From an uncultured Oscillospiraceae bacterium (GTDB lineage: Bacteria > Bacillota > Clostridia > Oscillospirales > Ruminococcaceae): a stretch of DNA of 5,957 nucleotides. The stretch is taken from NCBI GenBank assembly GCA_958403605.1, contig CATXYA010000126.1, positions 1 through 5,957 on the forward strand, given 5' to 3'. Both the position numbers and the translations under genes were made by a program. Position 1 is the stretch's first letter; every line of letters begins with the position of its first letter. The notes under the pieces are model-generated. The model was not told the origin of the DNA, ran no database searches, and was given only the letters and a program-made list of their open reading frames with translations. This document shows, piece by piece, positions 1 to 5,794 of this stretch.

Positions 1-1
1 G

Positions 2-1750
2 CCTGGCTACCACACGTGTGACAGCATGCGGGAATATGGCCGCCCGCAGTATGGCGTTTTCAGCGGCGGCGGCAACGTGGACAGCATGGTGGCCCACTAC
101 TCCGTCGCCAAGATCCGGCGGGACCGGGATGAGTACACCCCCGGCGGTGTGGCAGGCAAACGGCCCGACCGCTGCGCGACGGTCTATACCCAGCTGGCGA
201 AGCAGGCGTATCCGGACAGCCCGGTGATCCTGGGCGGGCTGGAGGCCTCGCTGCGCCGTTTTGCGCACTATGATTATTGGACGGATTCCGTCATGCCCAG
301 TATCGCCGAGGCCAGCGGCGCGGACCTCATCAGCTTCGGCATGGGCGAACATCAGACGGTGGAGATCGCCCGGCGCCTGGCGGCGGGCGAGGACGTGGAG
401 ACCATCACCGACGTGGCGGGTACCTGTTACCTCACGTATTTTGCCGGCCTGCCGCCGCGGTATGAGGAGTGCGCGTCCCTTCGCAAGGTGCAGGAGGACA
501 AAGTTGCCTACGCCCGCGCCTGCCGCATCCAGATGGACAACCAGGATCCCGTCTCGGGCAGGCCGGTGGTGCAAAAGCAGAGCGAGCGGTATTTGGTGCA
601 GAACCTGCCCGCAAAACCGCTGAACCGCAAGGAGCTGGACGCCGTCTACGCGCTGCCGTTCACGCGCCGTCCGCACCCCAGCTATGACGCTTTGGGCGGT
701 GTGCCCGCCATCGAAGAGGTGGAGTTTTCCATCGCGCACAATCGCGGCTGTTTCGGCGGCTGCAATTTCTGCGCCATTACCATGCACCAGGGACGCCGCG
801 TCACCAGCCGCAGCGCGGACAGCGTGGTGGCGGAGGCCAAACGGCTGACGGCGCTGCCGGGGTTCAAGGGCTATATCCACGACATCGGCGGTCCCACGGC
901 CAACTTCCGCCTGCCCAGCTGTAAAGAGCAGATGACAAAAGGCATGTGCAAGGGCGGCAAGCACTGTTTGGCGCCCCAGCCCTGCAGCCATCTGCTGATC
1001 GACCATTCGGAGTACCTCGCCATCCTGCGCCGGGTGCGCGCGCTGCCGGGGGTGAAGAAGGTCTTTATCCGCAGCGGTATCCGCTACGACTATCTGGTGG
1101 CAGACCCGGACGAAAGCTTTTTTCGGGAGCTGGTGCAGCACCATGTCAGCGGCCAGCTGAAGGTGGCGCCGGAGCACTGCGCGCCCAATGCTCTGAAATA
1201 CATGGGCAAGCCGCCCGTCGAGGTGTTCAATAAGTTCTCCAAGCGGTTTTATGAACTGACGAAGCAGGCGGGCAAAAAGCAGTATCTGGTGCCGTATCTG
1301 ATGAGCAGCCACCCGGGCTGCACGCTGAAGGACGCCGTCATTTTGGCGGAATACCTTTACAAGAACCACATGAAGCCGGAGCAGGTGCAGGATTTTTATC
1401 CCACGCCGGGCACCGTTTCCACCTGCATGTTTTACACCGGCCTTGACCCCTATACCCTTAAGCCCGTCTATGTAGCGAAGGACCGGGAGGAAAAGGCCAT
1501 GCAGCGGGCGCTGCTGCAATACTATGAACCGCGCAACGCCCAGCGGGTGCGCAAGGCGCTGGTGCTGACGCACCGGGAAGACCTAATCCCGCTGCTGCTG
1601 CCGGGGGCGAAGCCCGCGCCCAAACAAGGGGCGCCCGCCGTGAAAAAAGGAGGGCCAGCTTGGCAAACTGGAAAGAGACCTGGAAAAAGAACCACTGGAA
1701 ATGGAAGTGGCGCACCGCACCGTACCGGGAAAAAGCGTCCCGCGCGCTGA
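2..1750 (+). CDS. YgiQ family radical SAM protein, 5' end missing
   Basis: The reading frame is already open at base 2, so the gene starts outside the window; 582 residues and a TGA stop are visible. The radical SAM cluster motif CFGGCNFC (Cys codons at 749, 761 and 770) should bind a 4Fe-4S cluster that cleaves S-adenosylmethionine. Family-typical blocks surround it: GGGNVDSMVAHY and YTPGG near the start, GGLEASLRRFAHYDYW, then GQLKVAPEHC and SSHPGCTLKDA downstream, and FYPTPGT near the C-terminus. These identify the YgiQ family (UPF0313), whose substrate is not established to my knowledge. Compared with full-length relatives, roughly 60-70 N-terminal residues, including part of the cobalamin-binding-like N domain, appear to lie upstream. 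The last 45 or so residues are a Lys/Arg/Gly/Pro-rich low-complexity tail that overlaps the start of the next gene by 91 nt. The internal ATG at 26 is only a Met codon, because conserved-looking sequence precedes it in frame. Family assignment is firm; biochemical role is unknown. Confidence 0.95.
   Translation, partial: PGYHTCDSMREYGRPQYGVFSGGGNVDSMVAHYSVAKIRRDRDEYTPGGVAGKRPDRCATVYTQLAKQAYPDSPVILGGLEASLRRFAHYDYWTDSVMPSIAEASGADLISFGMGEHQTVEIARRLAAGEDVETITDVAGTCYLTYFAGLPPRYEECASLRKVQEDKVAYARACRIQMDNQDPVSGRPVVQKQSERYLVQNLPAKPLNRKELDAVYALPFTRRPHPSYDALGGVPAIEEVEFSIAHNRGCFGGCNFCAITMHQGRRVTSRSADSVVAEAKRLTALPGFKGYIHDIGGPTANFRLPSCKEQMTKGMCKGGKHCLAPQPCSHLLIDHSEYLAILRRVRALPGVKKVFIRSGIRYDYLVADPDESFFRELVQHHVSGQLKVAPEHCAPNALKYMGKPPVEVFNKFSKRFYELTKQAGKKQYLVPYLMSSHPGCTLKDAVILAEYLYKNHMKPEQVQDFYPTPGTVSTCMFYTGLDPYTLKPVYVAKDREEKAMQRALLQYYEPRNAQRVRKALVLTHREDLIPLLLPGAKPAPKQGAPAVKKGGPAWQTGKRPGKRTTGNGSGAPHRTGKKRPAR
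1647..1654 (+). promoter_or_regulatory. Ribosome binding site deciding a TTG start
   Basis: AAGGAGGG lies 5 nt before the TTG at 1660, inside the coding sequence of the upstream YgiQ gene. It is nearly full complementarity to the anti-Shine-Dalgarno sequence and is the main reason for choosing the TTG. A GTG at 1640 is out of frame. Confidence 0.85.
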
Positions 1751-2691
1751 AAGCGCTTGGCGTCACCCTGGCGGTGGCCCTTGCCGCCGGCGCGGCGCTG
1801 ATCACCTTGGGCGAACAGCGGGGCTGGCCCACGCCCACCTGGCAGGAGCTTTACGCTGTGTGCGGTCTCGGCGGCAAGGCGCAGGTGCCGCAGGCGGCCA
1901 AAGGCGCCGTCACCCGCGTCCATTTTTTGGACGTGGGGGAGGCCAGCGCCACGCTGCTGGAGCAAAACGGCCATTTTGCCCTCATCGATGCCGGAGGCCG
2001 GGAGAGCGCGGCGGAGACGGCGGATTACCTGAAAGCCGCCGGGGTGAAGGAACTGGATTATTTGATCCTGACACACCCCCACGCCGACCACATGGGCGGC
2101 ATGATGACGGTCCTGGAGACTTTCCCGGTGAAAACGCTGCTGCTGCCGGATGTGCCGGAGGACGCGCTGGAAAACCCCACCGCCTACGAGCGCCTCTGCC
2201 GCCTTGGTTTGCAGCGGGCGGAAAGCCTCTCCGTGCTGCGCAGCGGCGCCTCGCTGCCGCTGGGGGACGGGGAGCTCGCGGTGCTGCTGGCCGGGCTGAC
2301 GGACGGCGCGGTCAACGATGTCAGCCCGATCTTGAAATTTACCGCGCCGGGCCTGCGCTTTTTGTGCGAGGGCGACGCCGAACGCGCGGTGGAAGAGGCC
2401 GCTCTGGCCCAAAAGCTGCCCCTGCGGGCGGAGCTTTTTTTGGCGGGCCATCATGGCTCGTCCACGTCCAACACCGAAGATTTCTTAAAGGCGGTGCGCC
2501 CGCAGGCGGCGGTCGTCAGCTGCGGCGCCTATAACGATTACGGCTATCCGCACCGGGAAGTGCTGCGCACGATGCAAAAGCAAAGCATCGACGTCTACCG
2601 GACGGACCGGGACGGCGTGGTGGTGGCCTACGTGGATAAAGACGGGCGGATGCAGATCGCGGCGGAACATGCAGCGGCGGACGCCGCTTAA
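1660..2691 (+). CDS. Membrane-anchored ComEC/Rec2-like metallo-beta-lactamase-fold hydrolase
   Basis: The 343-residue protein starts at TTG and resembles the C-terminal hydrolase domain of the competence protein ComEC as a stand-alone protein. A Trp/Lys-rich N-terminus (Trp at 4, 8, 13, 15 and 17) precedes one hydrophobic segment at about 29-50, predicting an N-in anchor with the enzyme domain outside. The domain runs from about 85 to 325. It shows HFLDVGEASATLL (the DVGQGD-like opening, with the usual QGD altered), LILTHPHADHMGG (HxHxDH metal motif, residues 139-144), LCEGDAE (Asp239), GHHGSSTSN (264-265), and YNDYGYPHREVL plus VYRTDRDG, the ComEC-type ending. Metal ligands appear intact, so hydrolysis of a phosphodiester or nucleic acid is plausible but not shown. 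It lacks the ComEC channel region, so it is not a complete ComEC. It overlaps the YgiQ gene by 91 nt and ends 16 nt before the MATE gene, suggesting co-transcription and coupled translation. Other MBL-fold activities cannot be excluded. Confidence 0.9.
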   Translation: MANWKETWKKNHWKWKWRTAPYREKASRALKALGVTLAVALAAGAALITLGEQRGWPTPTWQELYAVCGLGGKAQVPQAAKGAVTRVHFLDVGEASATLLEQNGHFALIDAGGRESAAETADYLKAAGVKELDYLILTHPHADHMGGMMTVLETFPVKTLLLPDVPEDALENPTAYERLCRLGLQRAESLSVLRSGASLPLGDGELAVLLAGLTDGAVNDVSPILKFTAPGLRFLCEGDAERAVEEAALAQKLPLRAELFLAGHHGSSTSNTEDFLKAVRPQAAVVSCGAYNDYGYPHREVLRTMQKQSIDVYRTDRDGVVVAYVDKDGRMQIAAEHAAADAA

Positions 2692-2700
2692 AAGGGGAGG
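2692..2700 (+). promoter_or_regulatory. Ribosome binding site of the MATE gene
   Basis: AAGGGGAGG lies 7 nt before the ATG at 2708, starting one base after the last base of the MBL gene's TAA. It selects the 2708 start over an in-frame ATG at 2669, which sits within the MBL coding sequence and has no comparable site. Confidence 0.8.
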
Positions 2701-2707
2701 AAAAAAG

Positions 2708-4081
2708 ATGGGACAAGATCACGCGCAGCGGGAGGCGCTTTTTGAATCGGTGCCGATCCCGCGGGCGGTGGCGGCGCTGTCCATCCCGACGGTGCTCAGC
2801 TCGCTGGTCTCGGTGCTTTACAGCCTGGCGGATACTTATTTTGTGGGCATGCTCAACGACCCTGTGCAGACGGCGGCGGTGACGCTGGCCGCGCCGGTGC
2901 TGCTGGCGTTCAACGCTGTCAACAATCTGTTCGGCGTGGGCAGCTCCAGCATGATGAGCAGGGCCTTGGGCCGCAAGGATTATGACACGCTGCATCAAAG
3001 CTCGGCCTTCGGCTTTTACGGCGCGCTGTTCTGCGGTGCGCTGTTTGCGCTGGCCTGCACGGTGCTGCGCGGGCCGCTGCTGGGCCTGCTGGGTGCGGAT
3101 GCCGTCACGACGGCCCCCACCAACGCCTATTTGAACTGGACGGTCAGCTTGGGCGCGGTGCCCGCCATCCTGAACGTGGTCATCGCCTACATGATCCGCT
3201 CGGAGGGAGCCTCGCTGCATGCCAGCATCGGCACCATGAGCGGCTGCCTGCTGAATATCGTGCTGGACCCGTTTTTTATCCTGCCCATGGGCCTCGGGCT
3301 CGGGGCGGCGGGGGCGGCCATCGCGACCTTCCTCTCCAACTGCTTTGCCATGATGTATTTCTTTGTCTATCTGCTGGTGCGGCGGAAAAAGACCTATGTG
3401 TGTATTTCCCCCAAGGCGCTGCGCCTGAGCCGGAAGATCGTTTTCGGCGTGGCGGGCGTGGGCGTGCCGGCGTCGATCCAGAATCTGCTCAACGTGGTGG
3501 GCAGCACCATCCTCAACAATCTGGCCGCCCCTTACGGCGCGGCGGCGCTGGCCGCCATGGGCATTTGCAGCAAGGTGAACATGGTGCCCATGTACATCGC
3601 CATGGGGCTTTCCCAGGGCATCATGCCGCTGGTGAGCTACAACTATGCCAGCCATAACATCAAGCGCATGAAGTCCTGCTTCTTCTTCACCGCAAAATTT
3701 TCCGTCAGCTTTTTGCTGGGCATGTCGCTGCTGTTCTTCTTCTGTGCGGACCCGCTGATGAAGCTGTTCATCCAGGATGCGCAGACGGTGGCCTACGGCG
3801 CGCATTTCCTGCGCGGCTTCTGCTGGGCGCTGCCGTTCCTGAACGTCGACTTTTTGGCGGTGGGCACCTTCCAGGCCGTGGGCATGGGGCGGGAGGCATT
3901 GGCGTTTGCCGTGCTGCGCAAATTGGCGCTGGAGATCCCGCTGCTTTATCTGCTCAACTTCCTGTTCCCGCTGCAGGGGCTCCCTTATGCGCAGCTGATC
4001 ACCGAGGTCGTCCTGTCGCTGGTGGCCTGTTGGGTGCTGGCGCGGTTTTTCCGGCAGGCACAGCTGGAGCGCGCAAGCTGA
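2708..4081 (+). CDS. MATE family efflux transporter
   Basis: The 457-residue product is the usual length for the multidrug and toxic compound extrusion family and has the expected pattern of about 12 membrane segments. These proteins are inner-membrane exporters driven by Na+ or H+ gradients. Family blocks are visible: the first helix region IPTVLSSLVSVLYSLADTYF (about 26-45), SSSMMSRALGRKDYDTLHQ (79-97), MIRSEGASLHASIG then LLNIVLDPFFI (about 162-191), and in the second half GLSQGIMPLVSYNYASHN (300-317), matching the family's G-x-x-Q-G-x-x-P-L-x-x-Y-N-Y segment. The two halves form the usual internal repeat. The sequence looks closer to the MepA/DinF-like Gram-positive branch than to NorM, but I cannot assign a substrate. 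It is the last gene of the plus-strand run and is followed by a terminator. No regulator gene lies beside it on this strand. Confidence 0.95.
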   Translation: MGQDHAQREALFESVPIPRAVAALSIPTVLSSLVSVLYSLADTYFVGMLNDPVQTAAVTLAAPVLLAFNAVNNLFGVGSSSMMSRALGRKDYDTLHQSSAFGFYGALFCGALFALACTVLRGPLLGLLGADAVTTAPTNAYLNWTVSLGAVPAILNVVIAYMIRSEGASLHASIGTMSGCLLNIVLDPFFILPMGLGLGAAGAAIATFLSNCFAMMYFFVYLLVRRKKTYVCISPKALRLSRKIVFGVAGVGVPASIQNLLNVVGSTILNNLAAPYGAAALAAMGICSKVNMVPMYIAMGLSQGIMPLVSYNYASHNIKRMKSCFFFTAKFSVSFLLGMSLLFFFCADPLMKLFIQDAQTVAYGAHFLRGFCWALPFLNVDFLAVGTFQAVGMGREALAFAVLRKLALEIPLLYLLNFLFPLQGLPYAQLITEVVLSLVACWVLARFFRQAQLERAS

Positions 4082-4099
4082 ACGTGTTAAGTTAAAAGA

Positions 4100-4129
4100 A
4101 AAAAGGCGCGTTTTGCAACGCGCCTTTTT
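4100..4129. terminator. Bidirectional rho-independent terminator
   Basis: The stem GGCGCGTT / AACGCGCC (4105-4112 with 4117-4124) closes a 4-nt TTGC loop. It is flanked by AAAAA on the left and TTTTT on the right, so the pairing extends to 13 bp. A T-rich tail therefore follows the hairpin on either strand. It fills the 60-bp gap between the convergent stops of the MATE gene (4081) and the C39-like gene (4142), and so should end both transcripts. Confidence 0.93.
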
Positions 4130-4141
4130 CTGTTTAGAAGG

Positions 4142-5059
4142 TCAGTACCAGGTACTCTGCCAGGGGGAAGTCGGCGGCACCAACCAGGCGGGCTCCTGCG
4201 CCTCTTGGTAAGAGGGCAGATCCCAGGCGGTGTCACCGGCGGGAAACTTCGAGATGCCGCCGCGCAGGAAGGGCAGCGGGGCAGGCGCTTCGTCCAAAGC
4301 CAAGGCGCGGCTGCCCATTTGGATCCAGCGCGTCTCAAACAGCAGGCGCGGGGCCTTGACTGCACCGTATAAGGGATCGAACAGGTAATAAAAATCCGAG
4401 TCATAGCCGTGCAGCAGGACGCAGTGCAGATTGGTCTGCGGGATGTAAAGCGTCTCGCTGCCGGAAAACTGCCACCAATAGGTGGTGCTGTACGCCAGCG
4501 CTTCCATGCGCAGCGTCGTCCACACCGCCACAGGCCGCCCGGAGGCCAGCGTCTTACGCAGCACAAAGGGCGTACAGCCGGTCAGGTCCACCGCGCGTTC
4601 CGGTGCGCCGATGCCTTCCAGATAAGCGTTGGCCCCCTGCGCCAGTGGCTGGGCGAAACAGTAAAAGCCGGTACCCGCCGGGTCCCCTGCATAGGCTGTC
4701 TCCGGGTCGGGGCCGAAGCGCTCGGTCATGCTCTCGGCAAAATCCTCCCGGGGAATAAAACCGTAGGCTAATTCCACCTTATCCGCCGGGTAGCCGTAAT
4801 AGCGCAGCAGCGCGGCCAGGCTGGTGGCCTCGCAGCCGTTGGGCAGCTCCGGCTTTTGATAGATGCCCTGGACCGGCAGCAGCACGCGGGCGTGCAGCGC
4901 GTCGGACAGCGCGCGCAGCGGGGGACGAAGCTCCTGCTGTGGGGGCCCATTTTCCGCCGCAGTCTCCACCGCTGGGGGGAAGAAGAGCACCGCGGAAAGG
5001 TAACAGAGAAAACAGATGCACACCAACAAGTAACCGGCTGTCAGCCACCGGCGCCGCAT
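4142..5059 (-). CDS. Membrane-anchored C39-like cysteine peptidase family protein
   Basis: The 305-residue protein begins with MRRRW and a hydrophobic segment at about 7-28, predicting an uncleaved anchor or signal peptide with the rest outside the cell. The body matches the peptidase C39-like family (Peptidase_C39_2, papain-like fold). YQKPELPNGCEATSLAALL carries the presumed nucleophile Cys76 with Gln68 just upstream. LHCVLLHGYD carries His212, six residues before the Gly-Tyr-Asp. FDPLYG carries Asp228. This Cys-His-Asp set is the expected catalytic triad, so the fold looks active rather than degenerate. Unlike bacteriocin-processing C39 domains, it is not fused to an ABC transporter, and no double-glycine peptide gene is visible nearby. 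Its ATG lies inside the end of the DUF1836 gene (19-nt overlap), with AGGAGG 7 nt upstream, so the two are almost certainly translated from one mRNA. The substrate is unknown; a cell-wall or peptide target is a guess. Confidence 0.85.
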   Translation of the reverse strand: MRRRWLTAGYLLVCICFLCYLSAVLFFPPAVETAAENGPPQQELRPPLRALSDALHARVLLPVQGIYQKPELPNGCEATSLAALLRYYGYPADKVELAYGFIPREDFAESMTERFGPDPETAYAGDPAGTGFYCFAQPLAQGANAYLEGIGAPERAVDLTGCTPFVLRKTLASGRPVAVWTTLRMEALAYSTTYWWQFSGSETLYIPQTNLHCVLLHGYDSDFYYLFDPLYGAVKAPRLLFETRWIQMGSRALALDEAPAPLPFLRGGISKFPAGDTAWDLPSYQEAQEPAWLVPPTSPWQSTWY

Positions 5060-5502
5060 AGGCCTCCCTCCTCCGGCAGGGCCGCCTGGGTGGCGGATTG
5101 GTAGGCCACGGTCAACAGGGCCAGGTCCATGGCGGGGGCCTGCGGTGTCTGCGCGCAGGACGCATACGCCTGCTCCAGCAGCGTACAGAAGCGGTCGTGG
5201 AACGCCTCCGCCGCGTCCTCGTCCGCGCCGCCGTCCAGCAGCGCCTTGATCTGCGGCAGGGCAAAAGCGGGCTTGAGGATGCCGATCATCAGCAGCAGGC
5301 TGACGTGGCGGCGGGTATAACGTTTTTTGACGGGCGGAGGCACCAGCCGCTGCTTGACATAATTGTTCACCATGCTGGCGGTCATCACCTGGCCCCCGGC
5401 ATAGGGAAAGAGCGGGGAGAGGTATTTCTCCAACAGCCCCAAGACCTGGTCGAGATACAATTCAAGGTCGGGCAGCTCGGCCCAACGCGGCAGGTGTGTC
5501 AT
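5041..5502 (-). CDS. DUF1836 domain protein, probable DNA-binding regulator
   Basis: The 153-residue protein carries the DUF1836 pattern: DLELYLDQVLGLLEKYL near the N-terminus, then MTASMVNNYVKQRLVPPPVK (40-59), KRYTRRHVSLLLMIGILKPA and LPQIKALLDGG. The central part (about 38-95) looks like a MerR-type helix-turn-helix, where the first helix reads a site and the Tyr-Thr-Arg-x-His stretch begins the wing and next helix. The family is poorly characterised. I recall that Bacillus subtilis YkrK, reported to repress the membrane protease gene htpX, may belong to it, but I cannot verify this here. The start at 5502 is chosen because a promoter at 5540-5569 would put the mRNA start near 5533. That places the alternative in-frame ATG at 5532 at the very 5' end. 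The frame stays open to 5937, but that part overlaps both promoters and the next gene. The last 19 nt overlap the start of the C39-like gene, making a coupled pair. Confidence 0.82.
   Translation of the reverse strand: MTHLPRWAELPDLELYLDQVLGLLEKYLSPLFPYAGGQVMTASMVNNYVKQRLVPPPVKKRYTRRHVSLLLMIGILKPAFALPQIKALLDGGADEDAAEAFHDRFCTLLEQAYASCAQTPQAPAMDLALLTVAYQSATQAALPEEGGLCGAGG
5067..5072 (-). promoter_or_regulatory. Ribosome binding site of the C39-like gene
   Basis: On the minus strand AGGAGG lies 7 nt before the ATG at 5059, within a longer purine run (GGAGGAGGGAGG). It is inside the last codons of the DUF1836 gene, so ribosomes finishing that gene can restart here. Confidence 0.8.
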
Positions 5503-5517
5503 ACAGGATCCCGCCCT

Positions 5518-5603
5518 TTCGTCAAAAATCATCGAATACAGTATATCACTGCGGCTCGGAGAAGAGCAAGCACCGCGGCCCTTTTTCCCGGAATTTTGAC
5601 GAA
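5518..5603. repeat. 10-bp inverted repeat bracketing the minus-strand promoter
   Basis: TTCGTCAAAA at 5518-5527 and its exact reverse complement TTTTGACGAA at 5594-5603 are separated by 66 nt. One arm falls just downstream of the predicted transcription start of the DUF1836 gene, the other about 25 nt upstream of its -35 box. This is a possible pair of operator half-sites or full sites for a regulator, possibly DUF1836 itself. The pairing is seen directly; the function is inference. Confidence 0.45.
5540..5569 (-). promoter_or_regulatory. Sigma-A-type promoter for the DUF1836/C39-like unit
   Basis: On the minus strand, TTGCTC (5569-5564) is followed after 18 nt by TATACT (5545-5540). This agrees well with the housekeeping consensus. 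Transcription would begin near 5533, giving a leader of about 30 nt before the ATG at 5502. Confidence 0.6.
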
Positions 5604-5712
5604 GGAGGGAACAAGTGGGAGCGGGAAGGACGATTTTCATCAATTTGCAACCAATTGTAGAAATGGGCAAAAAACCTTTTGGGAAGATGTTGTTTTTCGG
5701 CCTATCCGCCAC

Positions 5713-5741
5713 TCGACAGGTGAAAAAACGTGTGCTATACT
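5713..5741 (+). promoter_or_regulatory. Promoter of the lipoprotein gene, extended -10
   Basis: TCGACA (5713-5718) is followed after 17 nt by TATACT (5736-5741). A TG one base before the -10 hexamer makes it an extended -10. Transcription would start near 5748, about 47 nt before the ATG at 5795. The surrounding sequence is more AT-rich than the genes on either side. Confidence 0.75.
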
Positions 5742-5760
5742 TTAACACAATAAAGAACCA

Positions 5761-5776
5761 GTGCGTGAAAGCGCAC
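5761..5776 (+). other. Short 5'UTR hairpin with GAAA tetraloop
   Basis: GTGCGT and GCGCAC pair over 6 bp (one G-U pair) around a GAAA tetraloop, ending 3 nt before the ribosome binding site of the lipoprotein gene. It could stabilise the mRNA 5' end or tune ribosome access. It has no U-tract, so it is not a terminator. Confidence 0.5.
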
Positions 5777-5779
5777 GGT

Positions 5780-5786
5780 GGAGGGG
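5780..5786 (+). promoter_or_regulatory. Ribosome binding site of the lipoprotein gene
   Basis: GGAGGGG lies 8 nt before the ATG at 5795. It supports that start, which also gives a textbook lipoprotein signal peptide. Confidence 0.8.
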
Positions 5787-5794
5787 AATCACAT

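Noticed and set aside
1522..2454. A 310-codon minus-strand open frame opposite the MBL gene
   Set aside because: It has no recognisable domain, has biased Arg/Gln/Gly composition and sits opposite a clear gene with intact catalytic motifs.
2669..2707. Upstream ATG for the MATE gene, adding 13 residues
   Set aside because: It lies within the end of the MBL gene without a good ribosome binding site, while AAGGGGAGG is correctly placed for the ATG at 2708.
2516..3805. A 429-codon open frame on the minus strand, opposite the MATE gene
   Set aside because: It is rich in His, Arg, Gln and Ala with no family motif, as expected for the antisense of a GC-rich membrane protein gene. The plus-strand MATE gene explains the region fully.
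4142..5502. Bacteriocin maturation locus because of the C39-type fold
   Set aside because: No ABC transporter domain is fused to it, and no double-glycine leader peptide or immunity gene is visible. The Cys-Glu-Ala-Thr-Ser context fits the broader C39-like family instead.
5503..5532. Alternative DUF1836 start at the ATG at 5532
   Set aside because: The predicted transcription start is at about 5533, leaving no leader for a ribosome binding site. A leaderless start is possible but less likely than 5502.
5641..5657. CAATT-7-AATTG dyad as an operator for the lipoprotein gene
   Set aside because: The 5-bp arms in an AT-rich stretch are easily found by chance, and the dyad lies about 56 bp upstream of the -35 box with no second copy.
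5098..5745. A 215-codon plus-strand open frame opposite the DUF1836 gene
   Set aside because: It has antisense-type composition without motifs, and it runs through both predicted promoters.
5748..5794. T-box or other riboswitch in front of the substrate-binding lipoprotein
   Set aside because: The leader from the predicted promoter is about 47 nt and holds only one short hairpin without a terminator, too little for a known riboswitch class.
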